64,000 nt of DNA from Cylicocyclus nassatus (lineage: Eukaryota > Nematoda > Chromadorea > Rhabditida > Strongylidae): contig CATQJL010000223.1 in NCBI GenBank assembly GCA_958299035.1, positions 80,369,322 to 80,433,321 of the forward strand, written 5' to 3'. Position numbers and translations under genes: made by a program. This document shows positions 34,733-44,596 of this stretch, piece by piece (position 1 is the stretch's first letter; every line of letters starts with the position of its first letter). The notes beneath the pieces are model-generated. The model was not told the origin of the DNA and did not search any database. It was given only the letters and a program-made list of their open reading frames with translations.

Positions 34733-37143
34733 TTAGATGTAAAAGTGGTTGAGCGAGTATGCCTCCTTAGGATGTAGAGAGTCACCAGCGCAGATGTCCT
34801 TGATCTGTTGCACCCAAATACGTAGCTCCGGTACGGTCAGTTTCATTAACCCTGCGGGGTAGCTGAAATCAAATTCGTCGAACTGCAAAGTTGTAGCGAG
34901 GAGTATGTACGATCACAAAGGATACACCACGGTAAAGAAGATGGGCAATGATAGAATTAGTAGCAGACAGAGACGTAATGAAATAATTAGAACTGACAAA
35001 GCAAAAATTAAAAACATGCACAGAGTGCTTACCTGAGTAGGATTCAGCATATGCACTGATTCGCAGAATCTGAAGGGTCCTAGCTGGTTGCTGTGATGGT
35101 ACAGCAGCATCTCCTAAGCCATTCATTCATAAATTTGAAAGTTCGTTATATCGGACTATTTGCGGCTAGAACTGCTGCGCCAATGGTTTTTTCTGAGCGA
35201 TGATGGCACAAAATGGTGGGAGCAAAAGAAGAAATGACTTTGTCAACAACGTACCGTTGACGGGAACTCCCATCTGCCGATCGGCTGGTGATACCATTCA
35301 GGAACATTTTGTCTACCACGACTGGGACCTGGCTGCTGATCTTCAATCGAGTCTTGGCGTTCCGAATGCTCCCGATTGACAGTACACATCTGCTTCGTAG
35401 GCTGCTCCTTCACCTGCTCGACTGGCAATGGGTCCGACTTCACAATTTCTTGCTGTAAGTACCGCCTGCAGCACTGTTGTGCATGTTTGCGGTGGTTTGT
35501 GATGGCTTGAGGTTGACGCTGCCATTCGCATAATGTACTCGTTCAATGTTATCAACTGTTGCTGGCGAGTGATGTCTTCCGAGCCGACAGGATACTCGTT
35601 TGGTTCACGATTTATATGTTCAAGATTCAGACATGTCTTGCGAACAGATTCCATCCATCGTGAAAATTGCATAATGTGACTTGAAACTGATGGCAATACC
35701 TTGCTCAGTTCATCTCCTAGCGCTTGCAATTCTGCAAGCAATAAAAGGTAAATATAAGATTTGAGCAAGAGATACCTACCCTTGCATAATTTGTCCGCTT
35801 TGATGTCAGATGATCGCAACAGATAAGACCCGCTCAGTACGCTGCATGTAATATAAGGGGATATTCCAAGCAGCACCATACGTCACGAGCATAGCTGGAA
35901 ACAGTCTATCCAGCTGAACATAAGAGACTATTTGTGCACTCACATTTCGGAATGCTACTTCATCACGGATTTTGTTTATGATATTCATCAGTTCTTCTTG
36001 ATATTCTTTTCTCTCGCATCACCCTCAGCAACACTTGCACTATCGCCAGTCTCCACATCCTAAGAAACGCCGATGATGCCCGAAACATAAAGCACATATT
36101 CATTTAGAAAAAAACTTGCATGGCTTGTAGCTTATTCAGCGTCTCGTCTACAGCCTCCATAGGGTTGTTTCATGCTGCAGTCGCTGCTGCAACTGCAGTC
36201 AGATTGGGGCGGGCAAAAGATATAGATCGGTCGACGTTCAGCGCTGCAGCGACTGCAGTATGAAACAACCCATAAAAGACGCTTTTGTATCCCTGGAAAA
36301 CCATTATTTCATCAATAGGAGAGACCTAAACCATCAAACATCATGGTAACTTACGGTAAACAAGGTGTTAACGCACCTCTACATCAGACTCATGAACAAC
36401 AACGGGCTTCATCAAAGCTGCTCCACAAATTTACAGTCTATAGGTACTTTGGAAAACGATGCCACCATCATGCTTCTACAACTGTGAAAGTTCACAAAGT
36501 GCCGTAAATTAACCAAACAAGGCTTACCTTTTCAAACCCTCCGCAGCCGTTCAATCCAGCCAGAAAAGTCATTATTAGGACCAGAAAGGGTAGGACTGGC
36601 AGGATACGAATACCATCAAGATCCCTTCCAATCGGTCTCTCGCATCCTTGAGAGGCAGTAAGCACCATGATGCATTATGTGAATTTGGCGAAAGGTAGTC
36701 ATTTTGGGTGATCCACTCTGCGCGATTGCGAATTGTGTGGACGACATGACATCTACAATGGGAAATATATAAAATAGATGTAAAGTCACAGGCGATGATT
36801 CAAGAAGTCCAATGCTTAGTGCTAAGCTTGATCATGTACTATTCATACACCAAAAAATGTTACGAACTTGAAATACTTGAAACTTGAAATAGTCACTCAC
36901 TGCTAACGCAGGTGACTCACGTTATCTACTATGCTTTTTTCCTCTTGTCTAGCGGGAATTGCAACATAATGAAAGTGAATAAGCGGAGATACTACTAAAA
37001 ACAATATAAATAATACAAAGGACGCTCCTGCAATCAAAGAAAGTAAGATGGTTTCCACTGCTCCGGGGCCACTTACCAGTCCATCTGTTGAGAAAGGACC
37101 TTCTTTTTGCCATGTACCTGTAATATCGTGGCCAAGTTTTCAA
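34733..37143 (-). CDS. Unidentified multi-exon gene inside the TIR element
   Basis: Exon-like blocks on the minus strand. 37077-37143 and 36921-37027 join in phase across a 49-bp intron and encode RYYRYMAKRRSFLNRWTG and a membrane segment ASFVLFILFLVVSPLI. Near 36,530-36,768 a segment is open in two frames, one including CHVVHTIRNRAEW. 35841-35780 and 35731-35453 join in phase and give DELSKVLPSVSSHIMQFSRW. 35452-35255 is open in the next frame and ends at a donor (ACG|GTACGT). 35113-35033 and 34882-34733 join in phase and give HHSNQLGPFRFCESVHML, then DEFDFSYPAGLMKLTVPELR to the stop at 34733. Not all junctions keep frame (near 36,900, 35,840 and 35,452), so it is a damaged gene or a wrong exon chain. 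No family is recognised. Calling one gene rather than two is an inference. Confidence 0.35.
36164..36276. repeat. Hairpin, GGGTTGTTTCAT arms
   Basis: Left arm GGGTTGTTTCATGCTGCAGT then CGCTGC; the right arm is its reverse complement (GCAGCGACTGCAGTATGAAA, then CAACCC). The loop is about 50 bp. It lies in what would be intronic sequence of the minus-strand gene. It could be a short foldback MITE. Confidence 0.75.
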
Positions 37144-37320
37144 GTATTGAAAAAAACTTAAACTACAAAATTCTTCAGGGTTCGATCAACCATCATCGCT
37201 GTTACCGCTGCTACTGATGTTAGACGATGGAATGATCAACATTACATTACATTATTATTCTTATTTCTCCAAATGAGTACTCAGCGACTGGTGAGGACAG
37301 CGTATAACAGTAGGAACAGC

Positions 37321-37505
37321 GTTAGGCCCGAGTTCACGCGATTTCATCGTCGCGACTGATCCCGACAAAACAACTAACATATGCATGCCGATCTTCTTGC
37401 ATTTCAGTTGTGATAGTTTTCCAACACGACTAATCGTGAACAACTATCACAACCGAAAATACGAGAAGATCGGCATGCAATGAACGGCAAAGTGATTCAT
37501 CGGTG
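37321..37505. repeat. Diverged copy of the AAAGGCC foldback
   Basis: Shares GGCCCG...CACGCGATTTCATCG and the inner arms CTTGCATTTC...TGTGATAGTTTTCC with the foldback at 16836-17078. The right end is cut short close to the inner border of the right TIR (37,520). Confidence 0.6.
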
Positions 37506-37519
37506 GAGATAGCAATAAA

Positions 37520-38322
37520 CGGATTATTTAGACGATACTTTCATCACAACAACACTAGATAGTTGCGCAACTAACCTCATTGTTTCGAAAATCCAGAATT
37601 AATCACAAAAACCACTCCATCAATAGTCTACGATGTCTCAGCAAGTCGGAAAGATCCAAACACTGAAGGTGATTGAGTGCAAGCGCACCAAAATTTGAAA
37701 CATAAACCTGAAAACGAGGAACTTACAACAACATAAACGCCAACGCGACGAAGAGCAACGCGGAAAAGAAAAAAAAACGGTAAAGAAACGCGCAAAAACA
37801 ACAAAATCAAAGAAACGGCGACTAAAATATGGACAAAGAGCGTAAACAGAGGACTCATCACCGTGGAGTTAGACGTTTGCTTGCTACGCGCCAAATCGAT
37901 ACGCAGCCCGCTCCGGATACCTCCCATTTTCTGCTCCGGATACCTCCCATTTCTCCGGCGGATACCTCCCATTTTCTGCTCCGGATACCTCCCATTTTCT
38001 GCTCCGGATACCTCCCATTTTCTGCTCCGGAGGCCTCCCATTTCTGCTCCGGACCCCTCCCATTTTCTCCGGCGCGGCTCTTCCAAATTTGGCGGACACG
38101 CGCCGCGCAAATTTTCCGCGGCGCGGAGTCCGCCAAATCTGGCAGAGTCGCGCCGGAGAAATGGCGGACCTTTGCAGCAGGCCCGGAGAAGCCTCCCATT
38201 TGCCTGCCAGTGATGCACCGCGATGGACCGCCCATTTGCCCTTCTCTCATTGGTCAACTGGGTCCGGCGCGACTCTGGCAGTTTCGGAGGGTCCGGCGGA
38301 GGGGTCCCGTCGATTGTCTGAG
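37520..38322 (-). repeat. Right terminal inverted repeat of the 7.86-kb element
   Basis: Pairs with 30467-31267. It ends CGATTGTCTGAG, then TA. It has the inverted minisatellite and the same GC-rich outer third. The 319-codon plus-strand frame starting at 37829 is a chance fusion: repeat-derived frame through the TIR followed by genuine Penelope-like RT sequence from 38324. Confidence 0.85.
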
Positions 38323-38323
38323 T

Positions 38324-38870
38324 AGGTACATCGATGACATACTACATACGTCCTACGACGTATCTTTGTTTACGAATAAACTCAAAGAAATATATCATCC
38401 TTTTTTAGAAATCGAACCAGCTTGCAAAAACTCACAAACAAATTTTTTGGATCTTACTATTTCCCTTAGAGAAGGTAGCATTAAGTTTTCTATGTATAAT
38501 TATACCAATAATTCTAACTTCAACGTTACTAGATATCCAAATTGGACGTCCAATATACCAAGATCTATCTTATTCAATACACTTGCATCCGAAATAGTTA
38601 GAATTTGTAGAAAGTGCTCTGACTTTCTGGATTTCAAAAAGAGAATTTTTGAAATAGGAATGACTTGCTGGGAAAGAAATAATTTTATTAGAGCATTATA
38701 TTATATCTTATCTTTCAAAATAGACCTTTTATTTTACGTAAATATGGATTTAGTACTAGTGTGCATTTGCCTCTTGTGCATGAGGTGAGGAATGCGTGGC
38801 CCATTACAACTAAGATTATATTGGCGGGAAATAATTTATTCAAATAGAATGAATCTTCGAAAGTACATCT
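38324..38870 (+). pseudogene. Penelope-like ORF, 3' part: RT catalytic box onward
   Basis: Begins with RYIDDILHTSYD, which supplies the catalytic Asp pair missing from the 5' part (codons from 38327). Then come FLEIEPACKNSQTNFLDLTI and RYPNWTSNIPRSILFNTL, the usual RT thumb region. It frames out after about 38,740; the residual match VHLPLVHEVRNAWPITTKII runs to about 38,830. No GIY-YIG domain follows, which confirms the N-terminal position of the endonuclease. Confidence 0.75.
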
Positions 38871-38941
38871 GATAACAGTAAGACATGTTTGCTTCAATAT
38901 CTCTTTACTGCGTTTCATCATATCTCTTATGCCTTCACATA

Positions 38942-39080
38942 AGACCAGATATGTTTTGGACACTTCCTTGGGAACTACTGATGAAAGTGTTTCGACACGG
39001 GGGCACCAAGGAAGGTCGCATATCTGGTCTAGTTCTTAGCCCCGAAATGTGCGCAAAAACATTTATAGGTTCTGTCTTTT
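38942..39080 (+). ncRNA. Hammerhead-ribozyme-like structured element
   Basis: CTGATGA is at 38978-38984 and CGAAA at 39043-39047. After GAAA the sequence can close a short helix (ATGT, loop GCGCAAAA, ACAT), then T, then TATAGGTTC, which can pair with GAACTA just before CTGATGA with a bulge. That is the order of a type I hammerhead with an enlarged helix II. A competing fold has perfect arms AGACCAGATATG/CATATCTGGTCT (12 bp) enclosing CTTCCTTGG/CCAAGGAAG (9 bp) and a GTGT-TTCG-ACAC tip. Penelope-like elements often carry hammerheads near their ends. Helix II is not canonical here, so activity is doubtful. Confidence 0.35.
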
Positions 39081-39171
39081 CTTTGTATATTCTCTTTCTC
39101 TTTCCCTTTCCTTTTCTACCTTTAAAGGCTATATTGACACTTCGTTTTCATCTATGTATATATTCAGTTGC

Positions 39172-39780
39172 TTATCTTCCTTATGAAGACCGTACGTTTT
39201 ATTCGTAGATAAATGTTATTGATAGCAATCATTTACGATTGAAACATCTATGTTGCTAGAGCCGCGGAAGAAACCACGGAGCTATGCCTGAGTACATGTT
39301 TTATAATTAGAAGCTGTGGCTCTCGTACATCAGTGAAACAATGGAACCAACATGGCGAGCATTGAGGACTATGAAATAACACGTATGCTAGATGCGACCA
39401 ATTAAGGCAGAGGTTCGAGAAAACTGAACATTTCGGAGTCCGGATATGTTAGGTTGCTCACATTCCAAGTCTATTTTGCGAGCGCACAGCACACTGCCGC
39501 TGCCAAGAAAACCGTTCTCGAACTCGTGCTTGTAAGGCATTTTTTCACGCCACTCGGACAAGCTCGCGATTACCCTCCCACCGTTGGAGGGTTGAACCAT
39601 AGTGCGCGGCGTACGGGCGTAAGTGACGTGCAGCGTACGCTCGGTATTTTTCATCATAGGAGCGTACGCCGCGCAGTCTGGGTCAACTCGGAAGCGGCAT
39701 GCCGACTCCTTATAAGCATGTGGCTCCACCAACGGTTCCGCGTCTTCAACCTTGGCGTCTCTTGTTCTACTCGTCCAAAT
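39172..39780 (+). repeat. Dispersed direct repeat, copy 2
   Basis: Same-orientation partner of 24257-24872. Similarity begins at GTATATAT...GAAGACCGTACG and stops at CTACTCGTCCAAA; the flanks then differ completely. It lies about 90 bp after the hammerhead-like element. Confidence 0.75.
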
Positions 39781-39789
39781 TTGAAATGA

Positions 39790-40290
39790 GGGGCCTTTTA
39801 AAAAGCTGGTTTTCGTCAATTTCGCGCTTTCTAAAGTGAGTTTTTGGCATCAGCGCGTCGGATTACCTCAGGTAAGCAAAGAAATTCAGGCCGATTATTT
39901 GCCAAGTCACTGCCTTCAAACATCACCGGCATAGTGGCATCCAAAATTGCAAACAATACAGTCTGAAGTAAGACGAAGTAATAACGTGTTCGAGAGCAAC
40001 TGGGGCGACTGCATGCGAGATGCAGGCGAGACACTAGGTTGATGCGACTATTAAGCAAAGTTACCTAAAAGCAGGGAAATGTGTATTTTAACTACCATTT
40101 CTTCAATTAGATAAGAGGTGTGCCACAAAGATGAGTAGTAAAAAGGTTGACATACGGCTCCGTGCGGTTCCTGCCAATCGTGCCATAATTGACAAGGCCA
40201 TTTTGCCTCCCCTTCTGCCAAATTCCTATCCTCAGCTGAAACTAAGCGTTAGAAGGCAACAGATGATCATTAGTTGTTAATTAATTAGCA
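39790..40290. other. Intergenic, no gene seen
   Basis: AT-rich with short frames only. No element ends were recognised. Confidence 0.4.
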
Positions 40291-40297
40291 ACTCTAA

Positions 40298-41006
40298 GGG
40301 CCGCATGCACTAACCTTTTCGCGGGGAGGGGATTGCAGCTTAAAAGAAAGCTTTATATTTCGAAACTCCAGATACGTGAATTTCACGTTGTGTACCTATC
40401 CGTAAGTATTCGTACTACCCTTCACTATGAACATGTTGAACAGGAGCAAGAAGCTGTACGAACCGCATTTTCCAGCTTTTGTATGATCCCTGATGATCCC
40501 CGGCGCTTTTCTCTAAAGTCAATTTTCTTTCTCCGAAGTTAATGAAAACCTTCCAAAGTTGTACTGAACATCTAACACAACAGTGCTAAGCATGTTGCTG
40601 ATGAGAACAAATGAGTTTTTGAAAAGTCGAATTTTTCGGCAAACCTCAAATTTCGACCTATGGATCATCGAAAATTTCATGACTTCAAAACATCATTTGT
40701 TCCTATCAGACACATGCTTAGCACTGTTATGTTAGATGTTCAGTACAACTTTGGAAGGTTTTCGTTAGCTTCGAAAGAAAATTGACTTTAAAGAAAAGCG
40801 CCGGGGATCATCAGGGATCATACAAAAGCTGGAAAATGCGGTTCGTACAAGTTCTCGCTCCTCTTCAACATGTTCATAGTGAAGGGTAGTACGAATACTT
40901 ACGCATAGGTACACAACGTGAAATCCAGGTATCTGGAGTTTCGAAATATAGAGCTTTCTTTTAAGCTGCGATCCCCTCCCCGCGGGGAGGTTAGTGCATG
41001 CGGCCC
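40298..41006. mobile_element. Foldback MITE, GGGCCGCATGC ends, TAA flanks
   Basis: Starts GGGCCGCATGCACTAACC and ends with the reverse complement. TAA occurs on each side. The arms are almost perfect over about 320 bp each with a centre near 40,650; shared inner blocks include AAGAAAGCT, GTACGAATACT-like sequence and GATCCCTGATGATCCC. A three-base TWA-type target and GGGCC ends fit PIF/Harbinger MITEs (inference). Confidence 0.8.
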
Positions 41007-41009
41007 TAA

Positions 41010-42180
41010 GTGTCCTACTGTAGTGAACTCATCTTTGGCCTCTCAAAACCGAAAGTGCAACAAGTTAATAATTTGGTGAAAGTCAGTATTTGATGAACCA
41101 CTGTCTACCTACACGTTTCTATCTCTGTGTTTATCCCATTTAACAAATTTGATAGATAATCAAGGAGTGTAGTACAGTAAATAGTTATTATTCTCGTGAT
41201 CGGCAATCTCTCTATCCTGTTAACCATCTTGTGTCTTCGACAATTTTTTATACAGAGATACACGGTGTAAATGTGTGCCATAACAAATTGAAGAAGCAGA
41301 CAGGGAAAGGCGGAAATAATTTCAACTTTGCTGCTTGCGCGTCGTATCCAGGTGATAAAGCTTGTAGAGTTCTTAGATCAGAATCTTGGAAGAAGTTGGG
41401 GTTCATACTGGCGAGCATCAAGAGTGATAATAATAATAGCTGGGATGTAGATACTGATAGGGAAACAGCAAAATTTACTTAATACTAACGTATTTATACA
41501 ACAGTATCGTAGAAACCTATATGTTCAAGTCGCATGATTTTGCGTACTAAAAACGCCAGTCATGCCTTTTGCATCAGTACGAGTGAGCACTATGAATTGT
41601 CCAATCCCAGCTTAAATGGAATCGCGGGCAACAATAAGTGGCAATTTGTTTCAGCGATGCTCACTTGTTCAACGTTTTCCTTTGAAACTTGTTTATCACG
41701 GATAACATTGCGAAAATTGATCGTGGTACCTCCGAATACAGTCTTAACAAAAAGTGGTTGTGACCAACAAATGCACATTCTATAGCTTGAACTAGGAAAC
41801 AAGCAGTCGAAGTCAATAGATAGCGCTCCAATTGATTTTTTAATCGAATGTTTAGAATATCTCTTAATTTTTTTAGGAATGTCAAATCTATTAAAATGAC
41901 AGGGGAGTGGATTGGAATTGGACACTGAGATGCTTTTGATACACTTCGTGCTTCCGAAGTTTACTCAACATGTGGTACTATATAATTATACAGGCGTTGA
42001 AACGTTAAATAAAAATTGATCGATTTTCTTTCTCACAACTCATCTATACTTTTTGCTTTAGTATAGTTTTGCATCTATCTGATTAGACCGTACAAGTTTT
42101 CAAGAAGTTCATATTAGAATTTATTGAACTTCACAGAGAGTTTTCAGAACCATTGGCTTTCATAGAATATAGAACGTTAT
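41010..42180. other. Intergenic, weak frames only
   Basis: Frames of 83 codons at 41231-41482 and 41534-41785 (plus), and 111 codons at 41590-41925 (minus), lack motifs. The first follows no clear acceptor. No gene is called. Confidence 0.4.
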
Positions 42181-42184
42181 ATTA

Positions 42185-43043
42185 GGGTGATCGCTAAAAA
42201 ATGGGGCAGCTTGATTTTTATTAGATTTTGAGAGTTTTTGTTTCTATCAACAATAAGCAGGCTGCAACGTATACGTCGCTTATATAAGCGACCTTTGCCT
42301 ATTATTCTGGCAAAGCTCAACGCTCCTCTCCCACAACCCTATGCGTGACGTCCTGAAGAACTCGAACAAGCTTTGAACATCGCTCATTCTTGCGCAGCCA
42401 TACCGTAAAGTTATAGAGCAATTGATACACCATTCGAAAGAGCTCTTCATGTTCTTTCAAACAGTTTAATGGACATACAGGTTTTTTCCCTATTTCTGGG
42501 TAAAAAAGCTAAATACCTGAAAAATCGCGATTTTTTGGCGCAACAAAAACCAATAAATCAAGTTTCAATCTGTATTTCCCGAAGATAGATAAAATGTGAG
42601 ATAAGCTGCATATGGATGGATAGAGCGCAGAAAGTTTTTTCAGATGGTACCTATAAAACATGCGTTTACCTGCAAAGAATTGAATAGCACGTATCTTTGT
42701 TCTCAACGATGCTAATGGCCATATCTTCTGAATTTGAAAGTTGAGGCCAGCAACCCACCGTGGGTCTGGTCTGTACCCTCACGCATTGCAGCAGTAGTAC
42801 CATGGGTGGTTTCGCATGTCTCACTGCGCAGATACTGCCCGAAGTTTATAATTTTTCAAAGTGACTAACTTTCCATTTCAGCCACTATAAAAATTATTGG
42901 TTATGTAAATGACCTTATATAGGTGTTTTCTGAAAGACAATAATTTGTTCTAACATCTGTCAAAATTGGGAAGTTTAATCACTTTTCTTTTTTGAGAAAT
43001 CTACATTTAATTCTCTGAATGCCCCATTTTTTACTGATCACCC
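42185..43043. mobile_element. MITE with GGGTGATC TIRs, copy A
   Basis: Ends GGGTGATCGCTAAAAAATGG and, inverted, GGGTGATCAGTAAAAAATGG. TA lies on each side. It is 859 bp long and closely similar along its length to copy B at 50936-51796 (shared CGCTTATATAAGCGACCTT, GAAGAACTCGAACAAG and GCATGTCTCACTGCGCAG). Non-coding. Confidence 0.85.
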
Positions 43044-43047
43044 TAAT

Positions 43048-44009
43048 ATTTGGTGAATTAGTGACAAATTCATTAAACTACCATTACACATTGTTTGTGC
43101 GTTATTGGATCCTCCACTGGTGTGTATCGCTAAACCACAGCAGTTGAGGTGCCTGTTTAGTCACATCCAGACCATTCAGATATTTTGCTAATCCTTTGCA
43201 CTTTCAATGAACTGCCTTAAAGTTCAACTACGAGGTAAGGAGCTGCAATAAAGTGCGGATTGCTAAACAAAGCAATAATGATGCAGGGCATGCGTTGAAA
43301 AGTGTGTGTATTTATAGAAAGGTATTTAAAGCTTTCCATTACAACTGTGAATCTCTGAGCGATCATTATTTTGGTTTATCAAAGAATTAGGTAGTTTCGA
43401 ACGTTTCATGGTTAGTTGGCTTGCCTGAGTTTGTCTCGTTGCTTTATCAATTACCATTAGCGACTTGCGCGAAACTTCGCTTTCCGTAAGAGGGCAAAGC
43501 TGTTTGTTTACCACTTCTTTGATGGTTCAAATCTGGGTTTAACGCCCGAAGGCTTGGAGCGAAAAGAATAAATTTGTTGAAGTTCTGTATAATAACAATG
43601 CATCAGGACTCTCAAACGAGTCTCCTTACACGACTGCTGACGCCCCACCTCCTTTTAGAATTCCTACAATGTCAGTGCTGCTTACTTTAAATTGTGAATA
43701 AAACACGTCAGACCGCGAGTTGCGCGGCAAACAAGCATGCACTTTTGCTCTCAAATGAAATAAAGTGAAAGTAGCGGGATAAGTACTATATGCTGTGGGA
43801 AAACGCATTGTGTCATTGTTGTTGAAGCATAATTTACGAGTATATGATGGACCGACTAGCAAAAAAATCCAAAGTCCCATGAAATTGATTTATATTCGAT
43901 TAGATATGAATAGAAATGTTTTCCGGCGGCAAAGTATTCTAAACACATGCGAAAATTTGGGATCTTTTGCAAAAATGTTAAGCCAGAACACAAAGCTTAA
44001 AAATTTCAG
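43048..44009. other. Intergenic upstream of the Ig-like gene
   Basis: No convincing exon. The plus frame 43795-44031 (78 codons) precedes the Ig-like exons but is unlike a signal peptide and is not joined to them. The missing 5' end of the Ig-like gene may lie here. Confidence 0.35.
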
Positions 44010-44554
44010 CTTTCAAATTCCCTTTCCATAATATTGCCCGCAATGCTGTTCGGACCATCACTTGAAAGAAAGCACACAACCAAAGTTAGCAAAGTTGTTG
44101 TTCAAGATGGTTATGTAAGAGTCTGGCTAATAATTGGTAATTCTATAATTCTTTGACTACTGGAGTTTTACTTAGCGTGGAGACACGGTGACGATTGAAG
44201 TCAAAGATGAAGAGATGAAGAAAGGTTGGATGCATGTCTTTACAACCGACTACAGAAACGTGCAATTCGAAATACTCCGATGCCCGATAACATCAAAAAG
44301 AAAAGCAACGAAGGTGAGAGCCCAAATTTATCAAGCGACGGTGTCACGTAACGGAATGCAAAAAAGCAGACCAAATCTGTTTATGATTTCTATTGTGATT
44401 TGAATTGCATTTCTACTTTCAATTTTTTCAGAGTCGCCTGAGATGTCCTGACAATATCACTCTTATAGTAAGTGATGTGAAAACTCGCGACAGTGGGTTA
44501 TACTACAGAGTGAGATCTCGCACAAATCGCACTGGTCTGTACGATGGCCTACTA
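44010..44554 (+). CDS. Ig-like domain protein, partial gene (three exons)
   Basis: Exons 44010-44114, 44176-44313 and 44432-44554 are all in phase 0, with good borders (TTTCAG, TAT|GTAAGA, TACTTAG, AAG|GTGAGA, TTTTTTCAG, CTA|GTAAGT). They give 122 residues. The first exon reads LSNSLSIILPAMLFGPS; ATG at 44043 is a possible start. The core reads VVVQDGYRGDTVTIEV ... KKGWMHVF ... ITLIVSDVKTRDSGLYYRV, the strand B, strand C Trp and D-x-G-x-Y pattern of an Ig V/I-set domain. Both canonical Cys positions are replaced (TIEV in strand B, YYRV in strand F). Two other Cys flank the intron (RCPI and RCPD). No signal peptide or membrane anchor was found, so the ends are incomplete. A foldback element starts 42 bp after the last donor, which may have cut off downstream exons. 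The family is not known more precisely. Confidence 0.6.
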
Positions 44555-44596
44555 GTAAGTTTTTCAAAGTAGGTGTAAAGCTTGCTTTGTTACTTA

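Larger units (their letters stand above)
30467..38322. mobile_element. 7.86-kb TIR element carrying gene-like exons
   Basis: The ends are inverted repeats of about 800 bp. Both start (TA)CTCAGACAATCGA, and the arms pair to 31,267 on the left and from 37,520 on the right. It sits in the RT of the Penelope-like element: NIYV ends at 30466 and RYIDD begins at 38324. A TA at both borders fits a TA target copy; joining the flanks without it leaves a one-base frame change, so the exact target copy is unsure. No transposase was recognised. The interior has exons of a membrane protein on the plus strand, exons of an unknown gene on the minus strand, and nested MITEs. Confidence 0.75.
27950..39170 (+). 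mobile_element. Penelope-like retroelement, N-terminal GIY-YIG type, interrupted
   Basis: One plus-strand retroelement, read as coding pieces at about 27,965-30,466 and 38,324-38,870. A 7.86-kb insertion (30467-38322) separates them. Domain order is N-terminal segment, GIY-YIG endonuclease, linker, RT. Classical Penelope elements have GIY-YIG after the RT. The permuted order is known for the Naiad and Chlamys groups, and this copy fits them. Several frameshifts make it inactive. Outer ends are uncertain: the 0.61-kb direct repeats at 24257 and 39172 could be remnants of terminal repeats or unrelated. Confidence 0.7.

Noticed and set aside
37829..38788. 319-codon plus-strand frame that looks like one large protein
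   Set aside because: The first half is inverted-repeat minisatellite sequence of the TIR; only the part from 38324 is real RT. The fusion is accidental.
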